Made by a program: the position numbers and the translations under genes. A stretch of DNA of 64,000 nucleotides from Beta vulgaris subsp. vulgaris (lineage: Eukaryota; Streptophyta; Magnoliopsida; Caryophyllales; Amaranthaceae), in NCBI RefSeq assembly GCF_026745355.1, contig NC_079207.1, forward strand, positions 37,657,421 to 37,721,420, written 5' to 3'. Of this stretch, positions 44,831 to 56,378 are shown one piece after another; the stretch's first letter is position 1, and every line of letters begins with the position of its first letter. The notes under the pieces were generated by a model that worked only from the letters and a program-made list of their open reading frames with translations, did not search any database and was not told the DNA's origin.

Positions 44831-45887
44831 ATTCACGAAAGAAACTATACTATTCTAGCTAGGCACCAGCTTAATGTAACTCAAAATTCATTGAAGCATA
44901 CTTTAGTTGACTACCAGCTTACTGCTATGGAGAGAGCTCAGTCCATATACCTTCAGAAGCTCTTAGTTATTGAAGAATCTGCTCTCAGGCTGAAATCTAG
45001 AATCTAGTGGCTTCAGCAAGGAGATGCCAACTCTCATTTCTTCTTTCAAGCCATGAAAGAAAGGTATATCAGAATTGCATTCATGCTCTATTTGATGATC
45101 AGGGGAGGAAGCTAGTCACAGCTAGTGATATACAACAGAATGTGCTAGGCTTTTACAAGAAACTTCTTGGGTCTGTTGCTGCCTCTCTTCCTATGATTGA
45201 TGTGAATCTGATTAGAAGTGGTGTTTAGGTGTCCCAGGTGGCTGCTAGTGATCTGATTAAAGTAGTCACTCACAGAGAAATTGATGAAGCTTTAAGCTCT
45301 ATTGATGAGAGTGAAGCTCCAGGTATTGATGGCTTTAATACCTTATTCTTTAAAAAAGCATGGCACATTATAAAATATGATGTCTATAATTCTATTAGCC
45401 ACTCCTTTGCCACTAGAGATCTTTACCAAGCTATTAATTGCACTCTTATTACTCTGGTTCCTAAGGTGCCTAACCCTTATTATGTAAAAGATTTCAGACC
45501 AATTGCTTGTTGTACTGTCCTTTATAAGATAATTGCTAAGATTTTAAGAAGAAGAACACAAAGCATGATCAGTGAGATTATTGACCTTGCTCAAGTTGGA
45601 TTCATGTCTGGCAGAAATATCTCTAATAACATCTTGCTGGCTACAGAGCTAATCAAAGGGTACAATATAAAGCATATATCCCCAAGATGCATGATGAAAG
45701 TGGATCATAAGAAAGCTTATGACTCTATTGAGTGGCCTTTCTTACATATGATGCTGAATGAGTTGGGTTTTCCCACCAAATTCATTGGTAGGTGATTTCT
45801 TGTGTTTCCTCAGTTTCATTCTCTATTTTGACCAATGACATCCTTAGTAAACCTTTTAACGCTAAGAAGGGATTGAGACAAGGGAAC
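44831..45887 (+). pseudogene. LINE reverse transcriptase, N-terminal half
   Basis: HYTILARHQL-type coiled segment, then VGDAN(SHFF)-type motif near 45010. The well-preserved stretch 45229-45795 reads EAPGIDGFNTLFFKKAW, FRPIACCTVLYKIIAKIL, AQVGFMSGRNISNNILLATE and MMKVDHKKAYDSIEWPFLHM (catalytic Asp). It ends at KKGLRQG, where LARD1 cuts it before QGNPMSP. A stop at 45226 and a frameshift near 45790 are present. Confidence 0.88.
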
Positions 45888-47421
45888 TGATAAGTGCCTA
45901 TTTATACATATTTTTACCTTATAATATAATACCTTTAGTGTCGTCTGTTGAGTTATATGGGTTAAATAATATACTTTTAGAATATTTTGATATAATCACT
46001 TGATAATTATTTTTTAGTGTTTAAAAGATGAATTTGTGTCTATATTAATTATTTAGTAATAACCTATCTGAATAGAGTTCGGAAAATGCACTAAATTCGA
46101 GTATTACTAATTTCTGCAGGGCTGATATAGTATTTTGGTCATATCTCATTCATACGGAATCGAAACGAGACGATTCAAGTGGCTACGGAAAGCTGAGTCC
46201 GAGACCTAAAACTTCTTAGAAGAAAGCAAGAGCTAAGTCAGCTGTTAACTGGGTCGAAATTACATTATGGAGAAGCAGCCCATATATATATACAATTACA
46301 AAATGAAAGAAGTAGGACTTAGGAGAGAATAAAAAGAAAATAAAGAAAGAAACAAAAGAAACCTACTGTTGGTTTACAAGTCACGTAGCAGTACAAGGAT
46401 TTAAGGAGAAGATGGGCTAAGCCCAAGGAGGCAAACGGAAAAAAGAACAGCAACAGCAAAAGAAAAGAAAAAGGGGGAGATACCCTAAGCCTAGAGATAT
46501 CAGGGGGAGGCTACGCATAAAAAGAAAGGGAAAAAAGGCTGGAGGACAAAAAGAGAGTGATGGTGGCGAAATTTCAGTCCGAAATTCATCCCCTCATGAG
46601 TTTTCTCTACTCTCTTCTATCTATTTTCTTTGTTTTCATGTCTAATTTAGAGTAGTTTACATTAGTAGGAACATGTAATTGACTATTTGATATATGGGTT
46701 TATGAGATTGCGTTTTTGTTTGTGTTATAAACGATTAGTTTCTTTTGGGTATTTATACAAGGTTTATTATCTGGCTTTTGATTCATGTTTATTGATTTAG
46801 TTTGATCACCTAAATTATTTCATGTTTCCATTGCTAGATTAATTGTAGTTTTAATTAGGTTGCAGCTTTCTGGTCTAATTATAATTGCTAGAATCTTGTG
46901 TAATAACTGAATTCTATTAATTGCAGCTTACAGGTTAATTTGGGTTCAGTTGTTTGGTGTTTCTAATGCTGTCAAGTTTGATAATTTGATACATGATTTC
47001 ATGGTTGGATTAATTTAGCTTGATTAGGATTAAATTTGCGTGCTTTCACGGGATTTAACGAGTACGAAAGATAAAACTAGTAATCTACTTGCTTTCAATG
47101 GGTTATATAGTTAACCAATCTATCCTAGGCTAGTCGAATGAATCAATGATTATACCCAATATCTATAGAAAATTACATGTCTCCTATTAGTTTCTTAGTT
47201 ATATTTTAAAACCGAATTTATTTCATGCAATTTATATTTTTAATTTTAGTTTAATAGTTTTAGTATAATTCTGATATTTGAAACCCCCCAAATTTATAAA
47301 ATAGTAGTTCTATATATAATTAAATAATTAGTTTAAGATAATAACGCAGTCTCTGTGGGTTCGACCCTTACTTTCCCTATCTATTTGTTAGAGTTAGTGA
47401 GTGATTTATAAATTTAATTTT
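45888..47421 (+). repeat. LARD1 5' LTR
   Basis: Begins TGATAAGTGCC and runs to the PBS. It lacks the usual CA end: the last shared bases are TTAATTTT. A purine-rich stretch at about 46310-46370 and a 'tatatatataca' run at 46284 are inside. Confidence 0.9.
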
Positions 47422-47438
47422 GGCGCCGTTGCCGGGGA
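47421..47438 (+). other. LARD1 primer-binding site (tRNA-Asp)
   Basis: TGGCGCCGTTGCCGGGGA is an exact complement to the 3' 18 bases of plant tRNA-Asp including CCA. It overlaps or directly follows the last T of the 5' LTR. Confidence 0.92.
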
Positions 47439-47560
47439 CTGTATAATCTATTATTTTAGACTAATGTTTTAGTATTAGTATATATCTAGTTTTTTGTTTA
47501 TTTCTAGGTTCTTGTTACTTGATCTTATATTTACATTTATATTTTTGTGACTAGTGGCTA

Positions 47561-48217
47561 ATGGATTATTACACTAAAGACTCTCAAATTTTACCTTGTT
47601 CTTTTAACAATAATATGGAAATACAATTGGATGAACTTATAGCAAAACCTTATGAAGAATCTAAAGAAAATGAAGATGTCGGGCATAAGTTATATAACTT
47701 TAATGAGGTTGCATTGGTAGAAATTGAGAATTTAGAGCGGCTCTTAGGTATTGAGACCAAACCTAATTCTGATTTTTTAATTAATTATATAGGAGATAGT
47801 TCACAAATTGACTTTGACGGTTTAATTGAAATGCTTGAGAATGACTCACCTTCACCACTTGAAATAGAAGAGGACATCACACTTTCTCCTATAGTTGGAG
47901 TCAATGATAGCTATTCTAAACAAGACTTTTCTTATGCTCTTGAACCATCCATGTCATTATCTAAGTCACTAAGTTTATCTTTTACACTTAATTATGAGTC
48001 TTATGAGTCTTATTATTCTAAGTTTGAATTGATAAACTTGCTGCATTTTTGTAACCAAACCAAATGGAAAGAGTCTTTATGTTCTAAAAAGGATTTGAAT
48101 TTTCAATTTTGCTATAATATGATAGTTTGGTTTGTAGGAAGGCTTTTACTACATTGTGTTTGGAGTGCACGAGAGATAGCTTTAGCTACTGTTGCTTATG
48201 GGGCAGCGGGTGTTTGA
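47561..48217 (+). CDS. LARD1 ORF, 218 residues, unknown function
   Basis: The start ATG is the first after the PBS; the frame is uninterrupted to TGA at 48215-48217. The N-terminal 130 residues are acidic (EESKENEDVGHKLYNFNEVA, ENDSPSPLEIEEDIT). The middle is Ser/Leu-rich with a repeated YESYESYYSK phrase. The C-terminus is hydrophobic (NMIVWFVGRLLLHCVWSA). I recognise no gag, protease, RT or integrase motif. Just after the stop, GTCGAGCCAACGACGAG and GGGGGCAACCCAAGG match a non-coding phrase usual in Athila-like elements. The ORF may be a degenerated leader or linker region of Athila gag-pol rather than a selected gene, but it is intact in a very young element. Confidence 0.5.
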   Translation: MDYYTKDSQILPCSFNNNMEIQLDELIAKPYEESKENEDVGHKLYNFNEVALVEIENLERLLGIETKPNSDFLINYIGDSSQIDFDGLIEMLENDSPSPLEIEEDITLSPIVGVNDSYSKQDFSYALEPSMSLSKSLSLSFTLNYESYESYYSKFELINLLHFCNQTKWKESLCSKKDLNFQFCYNMIVWFVGRLLLHCVWSAREIALATVAYGAAGV

Positions 48218-50356
48218 TTGCAGCGTGCAATGTGTCGAGCCAACGACGAGAAACAAAGGCGCTGCTTGGGGGCAACCCAAGGCTTTATTGTTTTCTATTT
48301 TATTTTTCTTTAGTACAATAAACTACTCTAACTACTCTATGTATTGTTGATCCAGGATGTTCTTCCTTCTGCCTTCTGCCTTCTGCCTTCTGCCATCTGC
48401 CTTGATGTTGCTGAATCTTTTAGTTACTACACGTTGCTGCTGCAAATTGCTGCTCATCTCCTTATCCGTTCAATTGCAATTTTCAGAACACCAATTATTA
48501 TATGGAGCATATTTCTGCAATCCACATACACCAGGTTGCCTCCTTCCTTGTTTCACTTGTTCTGTTTTTCTCTTCTTCTCCCTACTTCTATTTTTAGTTT
48601 GATTTTATAACATTGAGGACAATGTTGATTTTAAGTGTGGGGGAATTTTGGAGTTATCTTGAGCTGAAGGATAAAGTTGTGCTGGATTAATATTTGCTGG
48701 ATTACAGGTGAACGTTGTGATTGAAAAAAAAAAATAAAAAAAAAATATATATATATGGATTGTTACATTTTAGGGGAGGTGCTGCCGAAAATTTTCTTGA
48801 GCTTGATTATATATTTGCATCTACATAGTAGTTTTATTCATGCATTCATAAAAACAAAATAAAACAAAAAAATTATATAATGTGCTTTTGTTTGCATTAG
48901 TTTACGATTGGTCTGCATTATTTAGGATTTCACCTCTTAGTTTCCTAAGGAATTTCTATTAGTAAGTTTGGTAAGAAACTCTAATCTAACTTTTTTTGAA
49001 ACTAATATGTTTTCGAAATAAAAGATTTTGGTAATGTCTGTATAATTGGAAAAGATTGGTCAAACTTGAGAGATTCATAATATAATTGGAAAAAACTATC
49101 TTGTTTCTCTTAAATAAGTTGGCTAGATAGATAGATCAAAACCTGTGAGTTTCTGAGCCTATTAGAATTGACACATCTGAATCAGTCTGTATTTTTTTTT
49201 CTTGTGTGATAGTTCCTCAATGAAGTGTGGCTCTTAAGCTTGACTTGGTACTCTTTGAGACTTTTGTGACAAATGTTATGAAGAAATGATTTAGGCGTTC
49301 TTTTCATATTTTTTAGCCTCAGATATTTTTCTTTTGTATAATATTTATCTTTGTTTAGCCCTTTTGAGCCTTAAAATCCTTATTTCTTTGTCAACCCTAC
49401 ATTACAAACCTGCGGCCTCCTACATATTCTACCCAAGCCTGGCTAAGGGGAGTTATTAAGTTGAGTTTGTAGTGTAAGTTTTTGTTATGATGAAAAAAAT
49501 ATAAATATTGTGAAAAGAAAAGGGAAGAAAAACAAAACAGGAGTTGTGACATTGAAAAAAAAACAAATTATTTGAGAAGAAAAACAGAACAAAGAAATGA
49601 TTGAAGTTATACCATGAATATATTTGAAAATGTTGCAATTGCATTACTATTTAGGAAGGAGTGGTGAATGATATAATTATAAGAAGAAAAAAAAATTGGA
49701 GTATGATGTTCAATATATAAATGGAGTTGTTGTGACTAAAACATCACAAGTCATTTATATTCTTTTGCTCCCTTTAGCTTGGCTTCTTTTAACTCCACAT
49801 TTCTAAATATTTTCCCTACCCTTTAACCTTAGCCACGTTACAACCTTTACAAGCCCTTTTGATCTTTATACATCTTGTCGCTCTTAAAGTGGAGAATTGA
49901 GACGATAGTCAAGTTTAAAGAAAAATACTTCATTTAGAGTCGACTTGGTTACATGTTTGAGTGATACATTATTTACCCCTAAACACATGAGAGTAGAGTG
50001 TTTAAATTATATCTGTGAGGGTCTATCTATTGAACTTGATGTATTCACAAGGGTGAACACATGCTAGCTATCTTTGAGTTGCAAAGAAAACCATTTGTTC
50101 ATGAAGTATTATGAGTTTTGATAGTATGACACTTTCGATGCCAAGAGTATAACATGCCTACTAACCTTTTCACAATGTTTTCGTGACTAACTTTAAATGT
50201 TTTAGTTTTTTGTCTTATACTTGTCTAATTTAGTTATTTCCAACAAAGAAATTTGAGGTGGTGAATTAGAACTTGCATTTAGTTGGTAGTTTGCATTAAG
50301 TTTACTTTTAGTAGTATTTTGATCGAGGACGACCAAAAGCTAAGTGTGGGGGAATT
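48218..50356 (+). other. LARD1 3' internal region, non-coding
   Basis: No supported ORF. It includes a CCTTCTG 7-bp tandem repeat (48361-48400), a first purine tract TTAAGTGTGGGGGAA (about 48631), A-rich runs at 48725-48760, and the functional polypurine tract AAGTGTGGGGGAATT (50342-50356) right before the 3' LTR. 'gaggacgaccaaaagctaag' precedes it, as in Athila elements. Confidence 0.7.
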
Positions 50357-51888
50357 TGATAAGTGCCTATTTATACATATTTTTACCTTATAATATAATA
50401 CCTTTAGTGTCGTCTGTTGAGTTATATGGGTTAAATAATATACTTTTAGAATATTTTGATATAATCACTTGATAATTATTTTTTAGTGTTTAAAAGATGA
50501 ATTTGTGTCTATATTAATTATTTAGTAATAACCTATCTGAATAGAGTTCGGAAAATGCACTAAATTCGAGTATTACTAATTTCTGCAGGGCTGATATAGT
50601 ATTTTGGTCATATCTCATTCATACGGAATCGAAACGAGACGATTCAAGTGGCTACGGAAAGCTGAGTCCGAGACCTAAAACTTCTTAGAAGAAAGCAAGA
50701 GCTAAGTCAGCTGTTAACTGGGTCGAAATTACATTATGGAGAAGCAGCCCATATATATATACAATTACAAAATGAAAGAAGTAGGAGTTAGGAGAGAATA
50801 AAAAGAAAATAAAGAAAAGAAACAAAAGAAACCTACTGTTGGTTTACAAGTCACGTAGCAGTACAAGGATTTAAGGAGAAGATGGGCTAAGCCCAAGGAG
50901 GCAAACGGAAAAAAGAACAGCAACAGCAAAAGAAAAGAAAAAGGGGGAGATACCCTAAGCCTAGAGATATCAGGGGGAGGCTACGCATAAAAAGAAAGGG
51001 AAAAAAGGCTGGAGGACAAAAAGAGAGTGATGGTGGCGAAATTTCAGTCCGAAATTCATCCCCTCATGAGTTTTCTCTACTCTCTTCTATCTATTTTCTT
51101 TGTTTTCATGTCTAATTTAGAGTGGTTTACATTAGTAGGAACATGTAATTGACTATTTGATATATGGGTTTATGAGATTGCGTTTTTGTTTGTGTTATAA
51201 ACGATTAGTTTCTTTTGGGTATTTATACAAGGTTTATTATCTGGCTTTTGATTCATGTTTATTGATTTAGTTTGATCACCTAAATTATTTCATGTTTCCA
51301 TTGCTAGATTAATTGTAGTTTTAATTAGGTTGCAGCTTTCTGGTCTAATTATAATTGCTAGAATCTTGTGTAAACTGAATTCTATTAATTGCAGCTTACA
51401 GGTTAATTTGGGTTCAGTTGTTTGGTGTTTCTAATGCTGTCAAGTTTGATAATTTGATACATGCTTTCATGGTTGGATTAATTTAGCTTGATTAGGATTA
51501 AATTTGCGTGCTTTCACGGGATTTAACGAGTACGAAAGATAAAACTAGTAATCTACTTGCTTTCAATGGGTTATATAGTTAACCAATCTATCCTAGGCTA
51601 GTCGAATGAATCAATGATTATACCCAATATCTATAGAAAATTACATGTCTCCTATTAGTTTCTTAGTTATATTTTAAAACCGAATTTATTTCATGCAATT
51701 TATATTTTTAATTTTAGTTTAATAGTTTTAGTATAATTCTGATATTTGAAACCCCCCAAATTTAAAAATAGTAGTTCTATATATAATTAAATAATTAGTT
51801 TAAGATAATAACGCAGTCTCTGTGGGTTCGACCCTTACTTTCCCTATCTATTTGTTAGAGTTAGTGAGTGATTTATAAATTTAATTTT
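50357..51888 (+). repeat. LARD1 3' LTR
   Basis: Starts TGATAAGTGCC and is collinear with the 5' LTR to TTAATTTT (51888). Ten further bases (GTTGCGGAAA, 51889-51898) come before the target copy GGAAC; they are absent from the end of the 5' LTR. Confidence 0.9.
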
Positions 51889-51898
51889 GTTGCGGAAA

Positions 51899-53458
51899 GG
51901 AACCCCATGTCCCCCTTTCTCTTTGCTATTGGGATGGAGTACTTATTAAGATGTCTTAGAAGTCTTAGATAAGTTCCCAACTTCAACTTTCACCTTAGAT
52001 GTGAAAGATTTCACATTACACACTTGATGTTTGCTGATGATCTCCTTATGTTTGCTAGAGCTGATCAAAGTTCACTTCAACTGCTCTTTGATGCTTTTAG
52101 TAAGTTCTCTCATGCCTTTGGCCTTGTGGCAAATCTGGAGAAGAGTAACTTGCATCTGGCTGGGGTTGCTGATGAAGAAAAGCTTGGCCTTCAGCATATA
52201 GTGCGGGTGCCACTGGGCATCTTCCCATTTAAATACCTAGGTGTGCCTCTCACGACTAGGAAGTTGTTTTATCAAGAGTGCAAGCCTCTCTTTGAGAGAA
52301 CTGTTACTAGGGTCAGAGCCTGGTCAGTTAAAAGACCCTCCTATGCTGCTAGGCTTCAACTAGTTGCTTCAATCGTACAAGGCTTGCAATTATACTAGTG
52401 CCAAATCTTTTTCCTTCCTAAAAAAGTGATGAAGGAAGTTCAAAGTATTTGTACGAACTACCTATAGAGTGGTCAAAGTGAAGGGAAGAAGGCTCTTATT
52501 GCTTGGGAGACCCTATGTCTGAGGAAAGCTTGTGGAGGGTTAAACTATAAAGACTTGGTTGTCTGGAATAAGGCAACTGTGGCAAAGCATATGTGGGCTA
52601 TCACTAAGAAGCAAAGCTCTAGATTAAGTGGATTCATGCATACTACATCAAACGAAACAACCCCCTCACTATGGCCATATCAGCTAGACTTTCTTGGGCT
52701 TTGAAGAAGATTCTAGCCAGCAGAGATACAATATTGGAGGCTCACACACAACATCTTCTTGATGCAGATTGCTTCTCTATTAAGAAGCTTTATATAGCTC
52801 TAAAAGGTGACCAACCTACTGTGCATTGGAGAAGTATTATTTGTAATAATAGAGCTAGCCCTAAATCTCTTTTTATTACCTGGTTAATGCTGCATAACAG
52901 GTTAGCTACAAAAGGTAGGTTGTATGAGTGGAGGATTCTCACTGACACCAATTGTGTTGTTTGCTCAGATGCTAGTGAAAATGTTTCTCATCTGTTTTTT
53001 GAACGTCCAACTCCCAAGCAAATCTAGACTCTATGCCTTCAATAACTAGGGCTCACTAATCACCATAGAGATCTGGCAGAGGAAGTTAAAGCAGTTGCAG
53101 CTAAAGGCCATAGCAAAAGTCCTCAGAATAGGTTGTTATTGATGTTTTTTGCTGAAGTTGTCTACCACATTTGGCAGCAAAGAAATCAAGTTATGTTTGG
53201 GGGATTAGGTTAGATCCTATGTAGAGTTGTAAGTAAATTATGTTCAGAGTTGCTTGTAGATGTACTGAAGATCTTAAACAACTACTTATTGTACGATGTA
53301 GCTTAGTTTGTCTTTTGGTGCAGGGCCTTTTATGCTTAGTACCTCCAAACCCTTCCTAGAAGGTGGGGGAGTGTAGCTTGTTGTTGGCCTTTGTTGCTTC
53401 CTAGGTTGTACCTTTTTTTTTTGTTATCAATAATAACTTTGAATTGCCAAAAAAAAAA
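51899..53458 (+). pseudogene. LINE reverse transcriptase C-terminal half, zf-RVT domain and 3' tail
   Basis: Resumes with PMSPFLFAIGMEYLLRCL, then LMFADDLLMFARADQSS (catalytic FADD) and FSHAFGLVANLEKSNLHLAG, FKYLGVPLTTRKL. After a stop at 52396 the thumb continues (GEGKKALIAWETLCLRKACG). The zf-RVT domain follows at 52671-53027: SWALKKILASRDTILEAHTQ, PKSLFITWLMLHNRLATKGR and NCVVCSDASENVSHLFFE. The 3' end is T-rich, then 'caataataactttgaattgcc' and a poly-A. It would copy LINE RNA onto the nicked target. Confidence 0.88.
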
Positions 53459-53610
53459 GTGTGATTCCTTAGGATTTGATTAGAATCTTGCACATAAACC
53501 AACACTAAAGGAAATGTCAGGTCTGCTAGCAGTTAAGTAAAGTAGGGATCCAATCATACCTCTATATAGTTTCTGATCTACCATTCTACCGTTAAATTCT
53601 CCTTCGTTTG
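53459..53610 (-). pseudogene. Copia (SIRE-type) RT fragment, inverted
   Basis: On the minus strand it reads MVDQKLYRGMIGSLLYLTAS RPDISFSVGLCARF, then a stop and SNPKESH. It matches the SIRE1 RT stretch at 10690-10810. It lies directly after the LINE poly-A and points opposite to the gag scrap (42822) and the SIRE2 tail (53610 onward). Confidence 0.85.
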
Positions 53611-54293
53611 TGCTTGATGAGAGTGCTTGTATTGATGATGATGATGATGTTAGGGTGATCGCCAAATACGCCTATGAGGCTTGCGTTCCTCAATCTAGGG
53701 AACAATCCCCTGTTGTCATGGACACCACCCCACCTAAAACTTCATCTCCCTCTCATCCTAAACCACAAAATTCCCCAATTCCTCTTCCTTCTAAACAGCC
53801 TAGATCTCATGTTCCCAAGGGAAAGGAACCTACAGCTGTTCCCATCATAAAGGAACAAACTGTTGTTCCTGATTCTAAGGAACCTACTGCCGAACCCAAC
53901 CCACATAACCCCTCATCTTCCTCATCCCAAAACCCTTCCATTGGCGCTACTTATACCTTTGCTCATGCACAAAGGTTAGATTATTTGTTTACATTGGTTA
54001 TGGGTCAATCGAAAACGATGATGGAATTCGCTCATGAAGCACATGGAGTGAATGGGCTAGTGCAAGGGTTGACAGAGAAGGTTGACAAAGCTTTAGCGGG
54101 TCAAACGATGATTATGGAGCAACTTGGAGATATGACCATGGTGCACAAGAATTTGACGACTTTGGAGGATATCGTGTTCAAGCTCGCTAAGACCGTTGAA
54201 AGCAACCATAAGGAAGTGATGGTCAAGTTAGACGATGTGGTGGAGAAGTGGTCGAATAACCCTCCTCTCCTAAGCCTTAAAAACCCTTCCTAG
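53611..54293 (+). CDS. SIRE2 tail ORF (extra downstream protein, partial)
   Basis: Open for about 227 codons to the stop at 54291-54293. The first part is acidic (ESACIDDDDD). A long Pro/Ser/Lys segment with VPKGKEPTAVP and VVPDSKEPTAEP phrases follows. The C-terminal 110 residues are helix- and coiled-coil-like (LVQGLTEKVDKALAGQTMIM, EDIVFKLAKTVESNHKEVMV). The same place in SIRE1 (13028-13690) has a Ser/Pro-rich segment and then a helical end. The true start is lost at the junction with the inverted RT scrap. Function unknown; no membrane or signal sequence is seen. Confidence 0.5.
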
Positions 54294-54820
54294 TTTATTA
54301 TTTTTCTTTCTTCATAAATTATGCGAACATTTTTCTTTTTTGTGTATTTTCTTTCTTTCCTTCCTTCGCATGCTACAATGCAACAATGTTAATTTTCTAA
54401 TTCCAAGTTGAATATTTTTGCATGTGTGTGTCTCTTGAATGGCTAATATTATTGGATTGCGGTTTTTGAGAGTTGAATGCTTTACTCGCTTATACTAACC
54501 AAATTGTTTCTAACAAAGTTTGGTGGTGTGATGTGTTTTGTTTGATAAATTTCATCTTTTCGAAATCGAGATATAATGTTTTTAAAGATGCCAAAGGGGG
54601 AAAGAGAAAGGCAATAAGAGTAAATATTTTTTCTCTAGCCATGTTTCATGTTCCCAAGTTTATTTACAATCGTTTTTTCTCTTAGTTTAAAAATAAATTA
54701 AATAGTCTATTAGAATTTAACTTAGTTGAATTACTTTGTTAAAAGAGTTTTATATTACTTATTTAAATTAAAGATTATATTGTATATGCCTTTTGTTGCC
54801 ATCTTCAAAAAGGGGAAAAT

Positions 54821-56378
54821 TGTTGACCCTTGAGTTTTGAAGATGACTTTACCACAAAAGACATATTGTATTTTATTTATGATGTTGCTAAGTAATTCAT
54901 TCTCGAACAAAGAGAATACTTTATCGAAGATTACAATGGAGAATTAATCAAAGATCAAAGTGAAGATGTTCGAATGATGAAGTGTCAAGCTTGGAGTGAA
55001 TATTAGAATACATTAGGATGTATTTAATATCTTCTTGTTAAGGTCGAGTGAATGCTCAATTTAGTTTGTATTGAATTCTCAAAGGGAACTTGGTTTTGTT
55101 CCCATGAAAGGACCAAACACTGACACAGTTAAGAACAAGGTTAAGGAACAGACTTAGAAACGACTTAATGAACCCCTAATATTACCTAAGTGGTGTGCCT
55201 AACATTATTTGTGCTCCCAACTAGTTAGTTAGGAGTCCTAGGTTAGTTTTGACTAGATTAACTATTTTAGGGAGTTTGTTATTAGTTTGTTAGGAAAAGA
55301 TTTGAAATGATTTTCTGATTTAATTCGGATAATATCAAGTCTTTTAAATCTTATCTTTTAATTAAACCAAAAGATTTTGTTTTCAAAATCAAATATAATT
55401 TTCGATTATAAAAAATATTTTCTTTTTAAATTGAAATATGATTTTCGGTTTTAATTAATTAATTTATAAATATATTTTCCTAACAACTATTTAAAGTAAA
55501 TATTTTAATTACTCCCTAAGTAAACAGATATCACGCCAAAACACACTTCTGCTACACATTTATAGTTAGTGATTAATGGGCTTGATTAATTTCTTCCCAA
55601 GCCTAAATTAATTTAATTAGATTAATTATTCCCCAAGCATTCACAATCATGTAATGTTTATTGCTTCTTATTTTTAAGCTAAGTAGTGGGGTGAGTGCGT
55701 TAATTATTTCTCAAGAAATATTTTATAAAAACTAATTAATTAATTGTGTTATGGACATCATAGGATAATGGACTTGAGTAGTGGTTAGTTTATGTCTTGC
55801 CTAAGTACTCAATAAATAGGTGCCTAAACCTTAGATTTTTTCGTGTCTGACTTTTAATAGTCACACCAATGTATATCTGACTTAGCTAAATATTCTTAGT
55901 TGTCTTAAGAGTCAGTGTTGTTCCTAAGAGAATTCATACTTACTTTATTCGAGTGTTACTCTTCCATTGTCTTACAAATTGTATTTTTGGGTACGGGTTT
56001 GAGTGAACTCTTGTAAGTGTGAAAAGCTTTGAGTGAAGCCAGAGAAAGAGAAAGACAAAGGAACTTGGAGGGAAGTTCGAGAGGAACAATAGTTGTGGGA
56101 ACTGTTGTTGGGAACTTGAGTTTAGGAACTCAAGTTGTGGCCCGAGAGAAAAGTAATAGGTTTATAAATAGAGTCGTTTGGCCTATTATAGTGGAAAGTA
56201 TTGAGTGTGGTTGAGGTCGTTTCTTCCTATTGGGCCTAGGAAGTTTTTCCTCGCTAAAATCTCTTATGTTCTCATTGTGTGTTCCCTATCTATCTTTTAA
56301 TTCCGCAAAAAGTATAACATATTCTCTCACTATAATTCATCCCCCCCTCCCCTCTTATAGTGCTCATATTATATAACA
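54821..56378 (+). repeat. SIRE2 3' LTR
   Basis: Begins TGTTGACCCTTGAG after polypurine tract AAAAAGGGGAAAAT (54807-54820) and ends TTATATAACA. Its outline follows the SIRE1 LTR, including 'ggaacttgagtttaggaactcaag', 'cgtttggcctatta' and 'gggcctaggaagtttttcctcg', but it is clearly diverged and longer (1558 bp). It is a different, related family member. No 5' LTR was found in the window. Confidence 0.85.

Larger units (their letters stand above)
45888..51898 (+). mobile_element. LARD1: young non-autonomous LTR retrotransposon, Athila-like skeleton
   Basis: LTRs 45888-47421 and 50357-51888 are near-identical. I see three substitutions and three small indels in 1.53 kb: c/g near 46319/50788, a/g at 46634/51125 and a/c near 46997/51468, plus indels in A or T runs. 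GGAAC flanks the element (45883-45887, 51899-51903). The PBS matches tRNA-Asp exactly. The 4.5 LTR-free kilobases inside... hold one 218-codon ORF and no gag, protease, RT or integrase, actual internal length being about 2.9 kb. Two 'aagtgtgggggaat' tracts (48636, 50341) recall Athila. Orientation follows PBS and polypurine tract. Confidence 0.92.
43065..53458 (+). mobile_element. L1-type LINE, 5'-truncated, split by LARD1
   Basis: LINE sequence is 43065-45887 and 51899-53458. In order: ORF1-type gag-like domain, APE-type endonuclease, RT, zf-RVT domain, then a 3' tail ending in about ten A (53449-53458). The reading KKGLRQG from the left part joins NPMSPFLFAIGMEYLLRC on the right once LARD1 and one GGAAC copy (45883-45887 / 51899-51903) are removed. 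It has several stops. No clear LINE target-site duplication was found. Confidence 0.9.

Noticed and set aside
48344..48610. Two Leu/Ser/Pro-rich ORFs in different frames
   Set aside because: They come from the 7-bp CCTTCTG repeat in non-coding LARD1 sequence.
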